Positions 19,771 to 31,899 of a DNA stretch of 64,000 nucleotides are shown here, one piece after another. The first letter of the stretch is position 1; each line of letters opens with the position of its first letter. Location of the stretch: positions 1 through 64,000 of the forward strand of contig JAQWRT010000080.1 of NCBI GenBank assembly GCA_029243605.1, given 5' to 3'. The position numbers and the translations under genes were made by a program. The DNA comes from Myxococcota bacterium. Lineage in GTDB: Bacteria; Myxococcota_A; UBA9160; UBA4427. Below the pieces are notes generated by a model. That model was not told where the DNA came from and did no database searches. It was given only the letters and a program-made list of their open reading frames with translations.

Positions 19771-21189
19771 CTAAAGCATCAATTCGTCCACCACCTTCGA
19801 GAGTTGTCGGAGGTTTCGGCACTCCTCCACCCGGTCGCAATAGGGGGCATAGCGGTCCATCACACTATCGCCGAAGCCCCAGGCGCTCGGACTCTCGGGA
19901 TTCAACCAGACCACGTTCTTGGCCTTGTTGTGGATATCTCGCAGGCACCAGGCGCGGGGGTCGTTGTAGTTATTTCGCGCGTCCCCCAGCACGATCACCG
20001 TGGTCTTATTGTCGATGCTCGCGAGGTGATTCTTCCAGAAATCGTGGAAGGCCTGACCGAAATTCGACCGGGTATAGACGTTGATCACGTCGCCACCGTC
20101 CAGGGCCTTTTCGATCGCACTGTTCACGTCGCCGTCCTTGAAGGTATCGGTGACCTCGCCCAGGTCCGAGACGAAGACATAGGAACGAATCTTGGTGAAG
20201 GCCTCTTGAAGCCCGTACATAAACTGAAGCATGAAGCGCGAAACATTGGCCACCGAGGAAGAGACATCGCAGAGAATCACCAGCTTCGGGCGATCCTTTC
20301 GGCGGTGCTTGTAGATCACCTCGAAGGGGATACCGCCCCGGGCCATATTCCGGCGGAGGGTCTGGTGCAGATCGAGCTTGCCCCGCTTGATGCGTTTCTT
20401 CCGGACGGACAGCACATTCTTGATCCGCTGGGCGAGGCGGTTCACCACCTCCCGCATCCGGGTAATCTCGTCTTCGGTGAGGTGGTAGAAGCTCTTCTCC
20501 TGGAGCATCTCCTTCCGGAATTTCTCCATATAATCATGGTTCCGGGTCTGGAGTTCGCGCTCGACGAAATTTTTGACCGAGCGCCGCATATTTTCCAGAA
20601 GTTTCTGGATCATCTGCCTTACGCCTTCGATCTCATCGCTTCCCATGCCCATCTCGGCGAGCCGTTCGGCCAACTCCTCGAGCTGGCCCCCGGCGCCTTC
20701 GAGGTCGAGCTGCTCGTTGGTCCGACGGCTAAAGAAGCCCACCTGCAACATATTTTCGATCCGGTCGGTCCCCGCCTGCTCGGCGGCCTCCCGGATCATA
20801 TTCTCGAGCGCGGCGAGATCCTGGGTAAGCATCGCCTTGGCGAGCTCGCCGAGGTCGAGATCCCCGCCCATGCCCTCCATCATCTCGGCCATCTGGGCGA
20901 GAAGCGACTCGAGATCAAGCCCCATATCCCCCATCTGCTCGTCGAGGTTGCCAAAGGACTCGCGCAAGTTGTCGTAGAAGCCGGACCAGTAGAGATCAAA
21001 GAGTTCGTCGAACGTGTTGATCTCGTCGCCGCGCTTCACCATCGAGGCGCGCAACGCGTCCCGGAAGATCTCGCGGTCGTCGATGGAGAGCTCATCGAGC
21101 GCTTTGAAAGCGTCGATGCCCTCTGCCACTGAGACGCGGATCCCGCTCTTACGGAGCAGATTGGTAAATTCGATAATTCGCTGCTGCAT
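19771..21189 (-). CDS. VWA domain-containing CoxE-like protein
   Basis: Protein of 472 aa. The N-terminal half is helical and acidic, with Met-rich segments (LLAQMAEMMEGMGGDLD). The C-terminal half (about 290-472) is a von Willebrand A domain with the MIDAS start DVSSSVANVSR and a later TRSNFGQAF segment. Such CoxE-family proteins work with a MoxR-type AAA+ ATPase as a chaperone pair that activates metalloenzymes or other complexes. The partner ATPase lies immediately upstream with two bases between them. No obvious client gene is adjacent, so the target remains open. Confidence 0.88.
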   Translation of the reverse strand: MQQRIIEFTNLLRKSGIRVSVAEGIDAFKALDELSIDDREIFRDALRASMVKRGDEINTFDELFDLYWSGFYDNLRESFGNLDEQMGDMGLDLESLLAQMAEMMEGMGGDLDLGELAKAMLTQDLAALENMIREAAEQAGTDRIENMLQVGFFSRRTNEQLDLEGAGGQLEELAERLAEMGMGSDEIEGVRQMIQKLLENMRRSVKNFVERELQTRNHDYMEKFRKEMLQEKSFYHLTEDEITRMREVVNRLAQRIKNVLSVRKKRIKRGKLDLHQTLRRNMARGGIPFEVIYKHRRKDRPKLVILCDVSSSVANVSRFMLQFMYGLQEAFTKIRSYVFVSDLGEVTDTFKDGDVNSAIEKALDGGDVINVYTRSNFGQAFHDFWKNHLASIDNKTTVIVLGDARNNYNDPRAWCLRDIHNKAKNVVWLNPESPSAWGFGDSVMDRYAPYCDRVEECRNLRQLSKVVDELML

Positions 21190-21191
21190 TC

Positions 21192-22178
21192 CTAGTGGAG
21201 GATGCCCTTCTTCTCGGCCCCGGAATCGGATTTGGATTCCTTCGCTGGAGCCGCTGCGGGGGCGGCTGTCTTTTTCTCGATCAACTTCGAGAGCTCATTC
21301 TGGGCCTTGGCCACATCGCCTTCGTATTTCAGAATGACGTTCAACGTGTCGTTCACAATCTCTTCCTCGATGCTATCGGCATTCAGCGCCATAAGCGCCC
21401 GTGCCCAGTCGAGGGTCTCGCTGATGGAGGGCGTCTTCTTGAGGTCGAGGTTGCGAATCTTGTGCATCAGGCTCACCACCTCCTCCGCCAACTGCTGAGC
21501 GATATCGGGGACCTTTGAATCGAGGATCTTGAGTTCGAGTTCCTCGCTCGGGTAGTCGATCCAGAGATGCAGGCAACGGCGTTTGAGCGCGTCGCTCATC
21601 TCTCGCGCGTCATTCGAGGTCAAGAAAACCAGAGGCTGACTCGTGGCCTCCACCGTGCCGATTTCGGGAATGGTGACCTGGAAATCGGAGAGGATTTCGA
21701 GCAGGAAGGCCTCGAATTCGGGATCCGACTTGTCGACCTCGTCGATCAGGAGCATCGCCGGCTTCTCGGCGGTAATGGCCTGCATGAGCGGCCTGGGGAC
21801 GATGAAGCGGTTCGAAAAGAACACCGAGTCCTCGGCTCCAACGCGTTCGGCGGCCTCTGTCAGGCTCTGAGCCCCGGCGATGGTCTCTGAGACCTTGTCT
21901 TTGAGAATCTGGGTATAAAGCAGCTGCTTGCTGTACTCCCACTCGTAGAGCGCCTTGGCTTCGTCCAAGCCCTCGTAGCATTGGAGGCGGATCAACTCTC
22001 GGCCCAGGCTGGTGGCCACGACTTTCGCCAACTCGGTTTTGCCCACGCCTGCGGGCCCCTCGATCAAGACGGGCTTATCGAGTTGCTGGGCGAGGTAGAC
22101 CACCGTCGCGATCCGCTTGTCGCAGATGTAGCCAAGTTCTCCGAGGTCCTTGATGACCCCTTGCACCGAATCGAACAT
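21192..22178 (-). CDS. MoxR-family AAA+ ATPase
   Basis: AAA+ ATPase of 328 aa. Walker A is GPAGVGKTELAK, Walker B is MLLIDEVDK, and sensor 1 is VFLTSNDAREMS, followed by the arginine-finger region LKRRCLHLWIDYPS. The C-terminal tail is an Ala/Lys/Ser-rich linker (TAAPAAAPAKESKSD). It is paired with the VWA/CoxE gene directly downstream, the standard arrangement of MoxR systems, in which the ATPase remodels or inserts cofactors into a client. CoxD of the CO dehydrogenase maturation system is a close type, but no cox structural genes are in this window. Confidence 0.92.
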   Translation of the reverse strand: MFDSVQGVIKDLGELGYICDKRIATVVYLAQQLDKPVLIEGPAGVGKTELAKVVATSLGRELIRLQCYEGLDEAKALYEWEYSKQLLYTQILKDKVSETIAGAQSLTEAAERVGAEDSVFFSNRFIVPRPLMQAITAEKPAMLLIDEVDKSDPEFEAFLLEILSDFQVTIPEIGTVEATSQPLVFLTSNDAREMSDALKRRCLHLWIDYPSEELELKILDSKVPDIAQQLAEEVVSLMHKIRNLDLKKTPSISETLDWARALMALNADSIEEEIVNDTLNVILKYEGDVAKAQNELSKLIEKKTAAPAAAPAKESKSDSGAEKKGILH

Positions 22179-22290
22179 GATCGAATCCCTTCAAACGGCC
22201 AAGAGCCCTTTTGGCTCGGCCAACCAGGTCCTCGGACCTGAGCCATCCCGACAGGCCGCGCGCAATGCGGGCGGGCGGGTTCATCGGGCA

Positions 22291-23568
22291 TCAGCCCATC
22301 AAATTAAGAACGTGTCCGAGCTTTTCTTTCTTGGTCCGCAGGTAGCGAAGATTATTCGAGTTCGGTTCGATCTCGAGCGGGACACGCTCCACGATGCTGA
22401 TCCCGTAACCCTCAATGCCGGCCCGCTTGCCGGGGTTATTGGTGATGATCCTGATCTTCCTGGCACCGAGATCCGAGAGAATCTGACTCCCCACTCCGTA
22501 GTCGCGAAGATCGGCCTTGAACCCCAATTTGAGGTTCGCCTCGACGGTATCGAGACCCTCTTGATCTTGGAGCGAATAGGCCTTCATCTTATTCTTCAGG
22601 CCGATCCCACGCCCCTCTTGGCGCATATAGAGGACGATGCCCGCCCCGGCTTCTTCGATCATCCGCATGGAGGCCTCGAGTTGCTCGCCGCAATCGCAGC
22701 GCATCGATCCGAAAGCGTCGCCGGTCAAGCATTCGCTGTGGACACGCACCAGCACGGGTTCCTCACCGTTCACTTCACCCTTGACCAGGGCCATATGATC
22801 GATGTGGTCGATATCGTTCTCGTAGACAATGCAGCTGAAGTCGCCGCCGGCCCGAGTGGGCATGACCGCGGTTGCCGCGCGCCGAACCAGGCTCTCATTG
22901 CGGAGCCGATATCGAATCAGATCCTTGATCGTAACGATCTTGAGATCGTGCTCTTGGGCGTAAGCCCGGAGGTCGGTGAGGCGGGCCATGGTCCCGTCCT
23001 CGTTCATAATCTCACAGATCACGCCCGCTGGTTTCAGGCCCGCGAGGCGAGCCAGATCAACAGCGCCCTCGGTCTGCCCCACCCGGCGGAGTACGCCGCC
23101 CCGGCGTGAGCGAAGCGGAAAGACGTGGCCCGGTCGAACGATCTCGGCCGGCTTGACATCTTCACCGATGGCCACCTGAATCGTGTGGGCGCGATCGTGG
23201 GCCGAGATCCCGGTGGTCACGCCTTCACGGGCCTCGATGGAAACCGTGAATGCAGTGCCATAGGCCGCGGTGTTCTCGTAATCGGGAACCATCATGCCCA
23301 AGTGCAACTTCTCGAGTTGCGTCTCGGTCATAGCGAGGCAGATCAGTCCGCGACCGTGGGTGGCCATGAAGTTGATCGCTTCGGGGGTGACGGCCTCGGC
23401 AGCCATGCAGAGATCACCCTCGTTCTCCCGGTCCTCGTCATCGACGAGGATCACCATCTTGCCCTCCCGGATATCTTGAACGGCCTCCTCGATGCTCGAG
23501 AGAACCGAACCGGGCTCTCCCGGTGCAGATCGGAGAGCGGGCTCTAACTCGTTGTTATCTGTGGGCAT
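22291..23568 (-). CDS. ribBA: RibBA: 3,4-dihydroxy-2-butanone-4-phosphate synthase / GTP cyclohydrolase II
   Basis: Bifunctional riboflavin enzyme of 425 aa. The N-terminal half (about 25-225) makes dihydroxybutanone phosphate from ribulose 5-phosphate ([27 protein letters not shown]). The C-terminal half opens the GTP ring; its zinc site is [20 protein letters not shown] and the catalytic segment is [10 protein letters not shown]. There is no frameshift. About 20 extra residues precede the usual RibB start. SD-like AGGTGAT lies eight bases before the ATG. The promoter upstream contains a 14-bp palindrome. I see no FMN riboswitch in the 5' region. Confidence 0.95.
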   Translation of the reverse strand: MPTDNNELEPALRSAPGEPGSVLSSIEEAVQDIREGKMVILVDDEDRENEGDLCMAAEAVTPEAINFMATHGRGLICLAMTETQLEKLHLGMMVPDYENTAAYGTAFTVSIEAREGVTTGISAHDRAHTIQVAIGEDVKPAEIVRPGHVFPLRSRRGGVLRRVGQTEGAVDLARLAGLKPAGVICEIMNEDGTMARLTDLRAYAQEHDLKIVTIKDLIRYRLRNESLVRRAATAVMPTRAGGDFSCIVYENDIDHIDHMALVKGEVNGEEPVLVRVHSECLTGDAFGSMRCDCGEQLEASMRMIEEAGAGIVLYMRQEGRGIGLKNKMKAYSLQDQEGLDTVEANLKLGFKADLRDYGVGSQILSDLGARKIRIITNNPGKRAGIEGYGISIVERVPLEIEPNSNNLRYLRTKKEKLGHVLNLMG

Positions 23569-23642
23569 TGCGGGATCACCTTCCGTCCGGACCCTTCGGG
23601 TTCCGGCGGCCCTGCGGCGGCTTGGGGGCCGAGTAAGAACGA

Positions 23643-23671
23643 AGAATATTCAACGCTGACACCGGTGTCAA
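23643..23671 (-). promoter_or_regulatory. ribBA promoter with a 14-bp palindrome over the -35
   Basis: On the minus strand a perfect TTGACA (23666-23671), 17-base spacer and TATTCT (23643-23648). The perfect palindrome TGACACCGGTGTCA (23657-23670) covers most of the -35 and the first part of the spacer, a position where a bound dimer would block RNA polymerase. This suggests an operator; the protein that binds it is unknown. Confidence 0.55.
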
Positions 23672-23700
23672 TTCTGGCCAAAGGGCCTCCACCGGCGAAA

Positions 23701-24758
23701 TCACGGGCTTTTTTCGCCCTGGAAGGCGGCCAGGAGTTCCCGGGCCGCAGCCGCCGGGGTGCGCCGCTGGGCTTGGACATCCTCCTCGCAGGCCGCCACC
23801 CGGGCCGCAACCGACGGATTCTCGGCCATAGCCCCCCGTAACCCCTGTTCCACGAGGTTCCACATCCAATCCCGATTCTGCTGCCGCCGCCGGTCCTCGA
23901 GGTGGCCCGCTTCCACCAGGGCCTCCCGGTGCTCACCAATCGCGGCCCAAATCTCAGCGACACCCACCTCCTCCAGGGCGCTCACCAGCAGCGCCCGAGG
24001 ACGCCACGCGGGGGTGGTCGGCCGAATCAGTTGCAGGGCGCCCTCGTAGTCCGCCCGAGTCCGCTCGGCCACCCCACGCAGATCGCCGTCGGCCTTGTTG
24101 ATCGCCAGGCAATCCGCCAACTCCATCACACCGCGCTTGATTCCCTGGAGTTGGTCGCCACCTGCGGGCAGGAGCAAGACCAGGAAAAAATCGACCATGG
24201 AAGCCACGGTAACCTCGGACTGCCCAATTCCCACAGTCTCGATGAGGACGACATCGTAACCCGCAGCCTCGCAAAGCAGCATGACCTCCCGGCTTCGGTG
24301 GGCCACTCCGCCCAGGGAACCGCCCGAGGGCGAAGGCCGAATGAAAGCTTCGGGTGACGCGGCGAGACGCTCCATCCGGGTCTTATCCCCCAGGATGCTT
24401 CCCCCGGTCACCGGACTGCTCGGGTCTACGGCCAGAACAGCCACACTCAATCCCTGGCTCACCAGATAGAGCCCGAGCGCTTCGATCAAGGTGCTCTTCC
24501 CCACCCCGGGCGGCCCGGTAATTCCTACCCGTATGGCCCTCCCTGTCTCGGGAACCAGGGCCTCGAGGACGGCCTGGCCAAACTCGGCCTGATCGGGACG
24601 ACTGCTTTCAATCAGGGTAATCGCCCGGGCCATGGCCCTTCGATCCCCCGCCCGAATCGCTTCGCAGTAATCCCCGAGCGAGGGGGTTCCCCGGGTGCCC
24701 TCCCCCGGTTCGGGAGCACAGACCCGGCCCCTTCGCCCGTGGAGAGAGAGGTCCCTGC

Positions 24759-24762
<4 letters not shown>
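23701..24762 (-). CDS. meaB: MeaB-type GTPase, chaperone of methylmalonyl-CoA mutase
   Basis: G3E-family P-loop GTPase of 353 aa that guards loading of adenosylcobalamin and removal of damaged cofactor from methylmalonyl-CoA mutase. Motifs: [17 protein letters not shown] (Walker A, about 79-95), [30 protein letters not shown], and NKAD for guanine recognition. The GTG start at 24762 overlaps the stop of the mutase gene (GTGA), so the two are translationally coupled, consistent with a chaperone and its client. The C-terminal helical region is usual for MeaB dimers. Confidence 0.95.
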
Positions 24763-26909
<2,147 letters not shown>

Positions 26910-26991
26910 TCGGTTCTCCTGCCTATTTGGGTCCATTTTCTTCGACAACGGGCGGCGAAGTCTAGCCCTTCTCCCGTGACCTTGGGAAACC

Positions 26992-29900
26992 CTACATCGA
27001 GCGGCGATAGCGCCCGCCCACGGCGAAAAGGGCCTGGGTAATCTGCCCAAGGCTCGCCACCTTCACCGTCTCCATCAACTCCTCGAACACGTTACCTCCC
27101 GCCAGGGCCACACCCTGCAGGCGTTCCAGGGCCTCATCCGTCGAAGGCGACCAACGCGCCTGAAAACCCGCCAGAGAGTCGAGTCGCTCGGTCTTCTCCG
27201 CATCATTCGACCGCATCAACTCGGGGGCCGAACTCGCGCCACTACTCTCGCCTGTGCCCTCGAAGGTGTTCACCCCAATGATGGGCAACTCGCCCGAATG
27301 CTTGAGCGACTCGTAGTGGAGGCTTTCCTCTTGGATCTTTCCGCGTTGGTAGAGCGTCTCCATCGCACCCAGCACGCCCCCTCTATCTGAGAGTCTCTCG
27401 AATTCCAGGAGGACCGCCTCCTCAACCAGATCCGTGAGCACCTCGACATAATGAGAGCCCTGGAGCGCATTCTCCGACTTCGCGGTCCCTAGCTCACGGT
27501 TGATGATCAACTGAATCGCCAGCGCCCGGCGCACGGATTCCTCGGACGGCGTTGTGACCGCCTCGTCGTAGGCATTGGTATGAAGGCTATTGCAGTTGTC
27601 GCGAATCGCCGTGAGGGCTTGGAGGGTGGTTCGAATATCGTTGAAAGCCATCTCCTGGGCATGCAGCGAGCGCCCCGAGGTCTGGATATGGTATTTGAGC
27701 TTCTGACTCCGCTCGGACGCGCCGTAGCGCTCCCGCATGGCAATCGCCCAGATGCGGCGAGCCACCCGCCCCACTACGTCGTACTCAGCCTCGAGTCCGT
27801 TGCTGAATAAGAACGAGAAGTTCGCGGCGAAGTCATCGATCTCCATGCCCCGGGCGAGGTAGTACTCGCAGAAGGTCAGCCCGTTGGCCAAGGTGAAAGC
27901 CAACTGGGTAATGGGGTTCGCTCCGGCTTCGGCCATGTGGTAACCCGAGATCGATACCGAGTAGAAATTTTTCACGGAGTGCGCGCTGAAATAGGACTGA
28001 ATATCGCCCTGGAGCCCCAGGGCGAAATCCGTCGAGAAGATGCAGGTATTCTGGGCCTGATCCTCCTTGAGAATGTCGGCCTGAACCGTCCCTCTCACCC
28101 GGGTGAGCACGTCGGCCTTGATACGCGCGTAGGTCTCGGCATCTACCACCTGGTCCCCGGGAATGCCAAGCAGGCCCAAGCCCAGGCCATCGTGGCTCCC
28201 GGGCAACTCCGCCGGCCCCTCGGGCAGACGCGCGCCCCGGTCGGCAAATTTCCTCGCCCAGGATTCGCGCACCTCTTCGAGTCGGCCCTCCTCGCCCAGA
28301 TGTTTTTCGACCTGCTGGTCGATGGCCGCGTTCAGGAAGAACGCCAGCACCATGGGTGCCGGTCCATTGATGGTCAGGGAAACCGAGGTCGAGGCGAGAC
28401 AGAGATCGAAGCCCGAATACAGGATCTTGGCGTCGTCCAGGGTACAAACCGAGACCCCGGAGTTGCCCACCTTCCCGTAGATATCGGGCCTGGATTCCGG
28501 ATCCCGGCCATAGAGCGTCACGCTATCGAAGGCCGTGGACAAACGAACTGCCGGCTGTCCCGAAGCCAGGAGATGGAAGCGCCGATTCGTCCGTTCGGGA
28601 CCTCCCTCTCCGGCGAACATGCGAGTGGGATCCTCGCTCTCCCGCTTAAAGGGGAACACACCCGCCGTAAAGGGGAAATAGCCCGGGAGGTTCTCCAGGC
28701 GCATAAAGCGCACCAACTCCCCCCAGTCCTGGGTCCGGGGCGGAGAGACCTTGGGGATGGGCGTGCCCGAAAGGCTTGGCACCCTATTTTCCACCGAGAG
28801 GCTTCGGCCTCGAATTTCGTAGCTCTGAGATTCGGCGGTGTAGCGCGCCCGTGTCTCGGGCCAGGCCTCGAGCCCCCTTCGTAACTCGACGGGAATCGCT
28901 TCCAGGCGGTCTCGGTAGAGATCGCGAAGCGCGGCCAGCGTCCCCCCGGCCTCCTCGGATTCCTCGGATTTATCGGCCTCGGGCAGAGCCAGGGCCATAC
29001 CGGGTGCAGCGCCTCCGAGCGCCCCGATGCTGCGCGCCAGGCCATCGGCCTCGGCGGCCACTTGGGCGATTTCCTGGGTCTCGGCCCGATAGCTCCGAAC
29101 GGATTCGGCGATCTCGGCCAGATAGCGGTTGCGCGCGGGCGGGATCGAACCCACCCGGTCGAAGGGTTCCGCCCCGGCCGAGCTCAGACTCGCCTTTTCG
29201 CGCTCGAAGCCGCCGCCGGTCAGGCGCGCGAGTTCCTTGCAGAGCTGTTCGAAGACCCGGTCGGTCCCCGGATCACTCCATTGCCGAGCGAGGGTGGGGA
29301 AGACCGGGATGGCGTCCTCCGCCAGAGTGAACTGCTCATGATTCCGCTGCCACTGCTTGCGGACATCGCGTAGGGCGTCGCGCGCTCCCTGCTTGTCGCA
29401 TTTATTGAGCACCACCAGATCCGCCAGATCGAGCATGTCGATTTTTTCGAGCTGGGAGGGGGCCCCGAATTCGGGAGTCATGACATAGACCGAGAAGTCC
29501 ACAAGGTCGATGATCTCAGAATCGCTCTGGCCGATGCCCGCGGTTTCCACGAGAACCAGATCAAAGCCCGCCGCCTGGAGAACTCTGACGCCATCGCGAA
29601 CCGACGAGGAAAGCGCGAGGTTCGCACGGCGGGTCGCCATGGAACGAACGAACATGCCGTCGCCATGAATCGCGTTCATCCGAATCCGATCGCCGAGGAG
29701 CGCGCCGCCCGATCGCCGCCGAGAGGGGTCGATCAAGAGCATTCCCACCGAGCATTTGGGAAAGTGCAGACGGAAGCGGCCGACCAACTCGTCGACCACG
29801 CTCGATTTCCCCGCGCCCCCGGTGCCCGTGAAGCCCAGCACCGGAGCCGGCTTCCCGGCCTGGATGCGCTCGTCCAAGCGCGTGCGCAGCGCCATCCCAG

Positions 29901-30486
29901 GCGCAGAGGGGTCGCTCCCATCCTCCTCGAGCCAGGTAATCAGCCGCGAGACCTCGGCATGACGTTCCGGGTTGAGTTCGGCGACCATGGCCTCGATTTG
30001 ACTTGGATCCCCGATGCCGGGAGAGCTCGCCAAATCGGCCTCACACCCGTCGATGATCATCCGAATCATGCCCTGAAGGCCGAGATCCCGGCCATCGTCG
30101 GGGCTGAAGATCCGGGCGACGCCGTAGGCGTGGAGTTCATCGATCTCGGCCGGGGTAATCGTCCCGCCGCCCCCGCCGTAGACCCGAACCCAGCCCGCAC
30201 CTCGGGCCTCCAATTGATCCACCAAATAGCGAAAGAACTCCATGTGGCCGCCCTGGTAGGAAGAGATCGCCACCGCGTGAGCGCCTTCGCAGATCGCGGC
30301 CTCGACGATCTCCTCCACCGAGCGATCGTGCCCCAGGTGGATCACCTCGGCGCCCTCGGACTGAAGGATCCGGCGCATTATGTTGATCGCCGCATCGTGG
30401 CCATCGAAAAGCGAGGCCGCCGTCACCACGCGAACCCGGGTGCCGGGTGCGATCTCTTGGCTGAAGGCTTTCGGAGCTGTGGTCAC
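26992..30486 (-). CDS. icmF: IcmF: fused isobutyryl-CoA mutase with G-protein domain
   Basis: Fusion enzyme of 1164 aa interconverting isobutyryl-CoA and butyryl-CoA (also pivalyl- and isovaleryl-CoA in some species). Order: cobalamin-binding domain with [15 protein letters not shown] (about 25-39); a MeaB-like GTPase (about 215-420; [26 protein letters not shown]); a linker; and the mutase barrel with [19 protein letters not shown] and [19 protein letters not shown], which are characteristic of IcmF rather than methylmalonyl-CoA mutase. The GTG start overlaps the MerR stop (GTGA). It carries its own G-protein chaperone, so MeaB downstream probably serves the second mutase. Supports branched-chain or valine-derived acyl-CoA metabolism. 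Confidence 0.96.
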   Translation of the reverse strand: MTTAPKAFSQEIAPGTRVRVVTAASLFDGHDAAINIMRRILQSEGAEVIHLGHDRSVEEIVEAAICEGAHAVAISSYQGGHMEFFRYLVDQLEARGAGWVRVYGGGGGTITPAEIDELHAYGVARIFSPDDGRDLGLQGMIRMIIDGCEADLASSPGIGDPSQIEAMVAELNPERHAEVSRLITWLEEDGSDPSAPGMALRTRLDERIQAGKPAPVLGFTGTGGAGKSSVVDELVGRFRLHFPKCSVGMLLIDPSRRRSGGALLGDRIRMNAIHGDGMFVRSMATRRANLALSSSVRDGVRVLQAAGFDLVLVETAGIGQSDSEIIDLVDFSVYVMTPEFGAPSQLEKIDMLDLADLVVLNKCDKQGARDALRDVRKQWQRNHEQFTLAEDAIPVFPTLARQWSDPGTDRVFEQLCKELARLTGGGFEREKASLSSAGAEPFDRVGSIPPARNRYLAEIAESVRSYRAETQEIAQVAAEADGLARSIGALGGAAPGMALALPEADKSEESEEAGGTLAALRDLYRDRLEAIPVELRRGLEAWPETRARYTAESQSYEIRGRSLSVENRVPSLSGTPIPKVSPPRTQDWGELVRFMRLENLPGYFPFTAGVFPFKRESEDPTRMFAGEGGPERTNRRFHLLASGQPAVRLSTAFDSVTLYGRDPESRPDIYGKVGNSGVSVCTLDDAKILYSGFDLCLASTSVSLTINGPAPMVLAFFLNAAIDQQVEKHLGEEGRLEEVRESWARKFADRGARLPEGPAELPGSHDGLGLGLLGIPGDQVVDAETYARIKADVLTRVRGTVQADILKEDQAQNTCIFSTDFALGLQGDIQSYFSAHSVKNFYSVSISGYHMAEAGANPITQLAFTLANGLTFCEYYLARGMEIDDFAANFSFLFSNGLEAEYDVVGRVARRIWAIAMRERYGASERSQKLKYHIQTSGRSLHAQEMAFNDIRTTLQALTAIRDNCNSLHTNAYDEAVTTPSEESVRRALAIQLIINRELGTAKSENALQGSHYVEVLTDLVEEAVLLEFERLSDRGGVLGAMETLYQRGKIQEESLHYESLKHSGELPIIGVNTFEGTGESSGASSAPELMRSNDAEKTERLDSLAGFQARWSPSTDEALERLQGVALAGGNVFEELMETVKVASLGQITQALFAVGGRYRRSM

Positions 30487-30935
30487 GAATCGATCTCCTC
30501 GTTCACGCTCGGGCGCTCACCGCCGCCCTCGCTTTCGAGCAGCCGGATCCTTCCGACCACGTGGTCGCGATAGCGACCCATTTCCTGGCGCAGATCGGCC
30601 AACTCCGAAATTCGGCTGTCGAGCTTTTCGAGATGGCTGTCGAGCAACCCCCCGAGATGGCCGAGCATCACCGCAGTGGAGCCCTTGATGGCGTAGAGCG
30701 CGTTGAGCTCCTTGATTTCGCCCAAGGAGAGCCCAAGTTTCTTCAAGCGCTCGATGAAGCGAAGGCGCTCGAGCTGATCGGCGCCGTAGACCCGCCGCCC
30801 CGCCACCCGTCGACGAACGCCGGGCAAGAGCCCGAGTTCCTCGTAATAGCGGATGGTCCGGGCCGAGAGACCGCTCCTCTCGCCCACTTCGCCGATACTC
30901 AGTTCCCCGAGGGGCTCTTCTGTTTGCCAGTTCAC
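30483..30935 (-). CDS. MerR-family regulator at the head of the mutase operon
   Basis: Regulator of 150 aa. Residues about 12-80 are a MerR winged HTH (LSIGEVGERSGLSARTIRYY, RRVYGADQLERLRFIERLKK). A long coiled-coil dimerisation helix follows (HLEKLDSRISELADLRQEMG). It lacks the cysteines of metal-sensing MerR proteins and is more like the LiuR type that controls branched-chain amino acid breakdown. Being the first gene of an operon with icmF, mutase and meaB suggests self-regulation and control of acyl-CoA mutases; the ligand may be an acyl-CoA (inference). The start is GTG at 30935 with no clear ribosome-binding site. Confidence 0.85.
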   Translation of the reverse strand: MNWQTEEPLGELSIGEVGERSGLSARTIRYYEELGLLPGVRRRVAGRRVYGADQLERLRFIERLKKLGLSLGEIKELNALYAIKGSTAVMLGHLGGLLDSHLEKLDSRISELADLRQEMGRYRDHVVGRIRLLESEGGGERPSVNEEIDS

Positions 30936-30980
30936 GTTAACTGTGTATCACGCGAGGCTTCGACTGTCCAGTCAGCCCGC
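30928..30980 (-). promoter_or_regulatory. Candidate merR-icmF promoter with two short dyads
   Basis: Minus strand: TGGACA, 17 bases, TACACA, then the GTG start only about eight bases on, so the message could be nearly leaderless. One dyad (GACTG-GA-CAGTC) overlaps the -35 and a second (CAGTT-AACGTG-AACTG) covers the start codon. The -10 match is weak. Confidence 0.3.
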
Positions 30981-30990
30981 CCCGCTCGCG

Positions 30991-31899
30991 CTAGCGGTAC
31001 CCCAGCTCTTCGATCCGCCGGGCGCTCTTGAGCCAGCGGGGGTCCACTTTGACGAAAAGCTGGAGGTGAACCCGAGTTTGGAGCCACTCCTCGATGGCCT
31101 TGCGCGCGCGCATCCCAATCCCCTTCACCGTCCGCCCTCCGGACCCCACCACGATCCGTTTCTGACTATCTCGCTCGACGAGCAGGTTGGCGTGAATCAC
31201 GATCCGATCCGGCCGTCCCTCGTCGAAATCGATCACTTCCACCGCCATGGCGTAGGGCAATTCCTTATCCAGGCAGTGGAACACCGCCTCGCGGATTAAC
31301 TCGCCGCAGAGCCAGCGGAGCGGACGATCCGTAAGTTCCTCCTCCGGGTAGAGCGGAGGCGACTCGGGGAGATGAGCGATGATGGACTCGAGGAGCGCGG
31401 CGACCCCTTCACCCGTCAGACCCGAGATCGAAATCGCCTCCTCCCCCTGGGCGAGGGGGGCCGGGGGCCAGGCAAGCTCGGGGTGATCTCGCAGATCCCC
31501 CTTGGTCCCCACCACCACAAAGCGTTTCCCACTCGCGCGCAGGTCCTTGAGAAGTCGATCGTGAATCGCCGTCCAGCCGCCGGCACGATCCACCATCAGC
31601 AGCCCGACATCACAGTCCCGAATCGCATCGCCCACGCTCTCATTCATGAGCGTATTCAGGCGCGTGCCGCTCTCGTGCAGGCCAGGGGTGTCCTGGAGGA
31701 GTAATTGCGCGCCGGGCAGGGTCAGAATCCCCAAAATGCGACTTCGGGTGGTCTGGGGCTTGGCGGTGACGATGGCGAGCTTTTCACCCAACAGGCGGTT
31801 GAGGAGCGTCGATTTGCCCGCATTCGGCGGGCCGAGCAGCGCGACGAATCCCGCCCGGTGGTCCTCGGGGAATGCGCCGCCGGAACGCGGATCAGTCAT
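30991..31899 (-). CDS. era: GTPase Era
   Basis: Ribosome-assembly GTPase of 302 aa that binds the 3' end of 16S rRNA. G domain: GPPNAGKST (23-31), the Era-specific TAKPQTTRSRILGI, DTPG (70-73). The base-recognition motif reads TKGD (132-135), where Era normally has NKxD. The C-terminal KH domain is complete (SGGRTVKGIGMRARKAIEEW, LFVKVDPRWLKS). The ATG at 31899 overlaps the end of rnc by eight bases; the rnc-era order is conserved in many bacteria. It is the last gene of the long tilS-to-era run. Confidence 0.95.
   Translation of the reverse strand: MTDPRSGGAFPEDHRAGFVALLGPPNAGKSTLLNRLLGEKLAIVTAKPQTTRSRILGILTLPGAQLLLQDTPGLHESGTRLNTLMNESVGDAIRDCDVGLLMVDRAGGWTAIHDRLLKDLRASGKRFVVVGTKGDLRDHPELAWPPAPLAQGEEAISISGLTGEGVAALLESIIAHLPESPPLYPEEELTDRPLRWLCGELIREAVFHCLDKELPYAMAVEVIDFDEGRPDRIVIHANLLVERDSQKRIVVGSGGRTVKGIGMRARKAIEEWLQTRVHLQLFVKVDPRWLKSARRIEELGYR

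Noticed and set aside
23569-23700. FMN riboswitch upstream of ribBA
   Set aside because: The leader of about 70 nt is too short and lacks the conserved FMN-aptamer segments.
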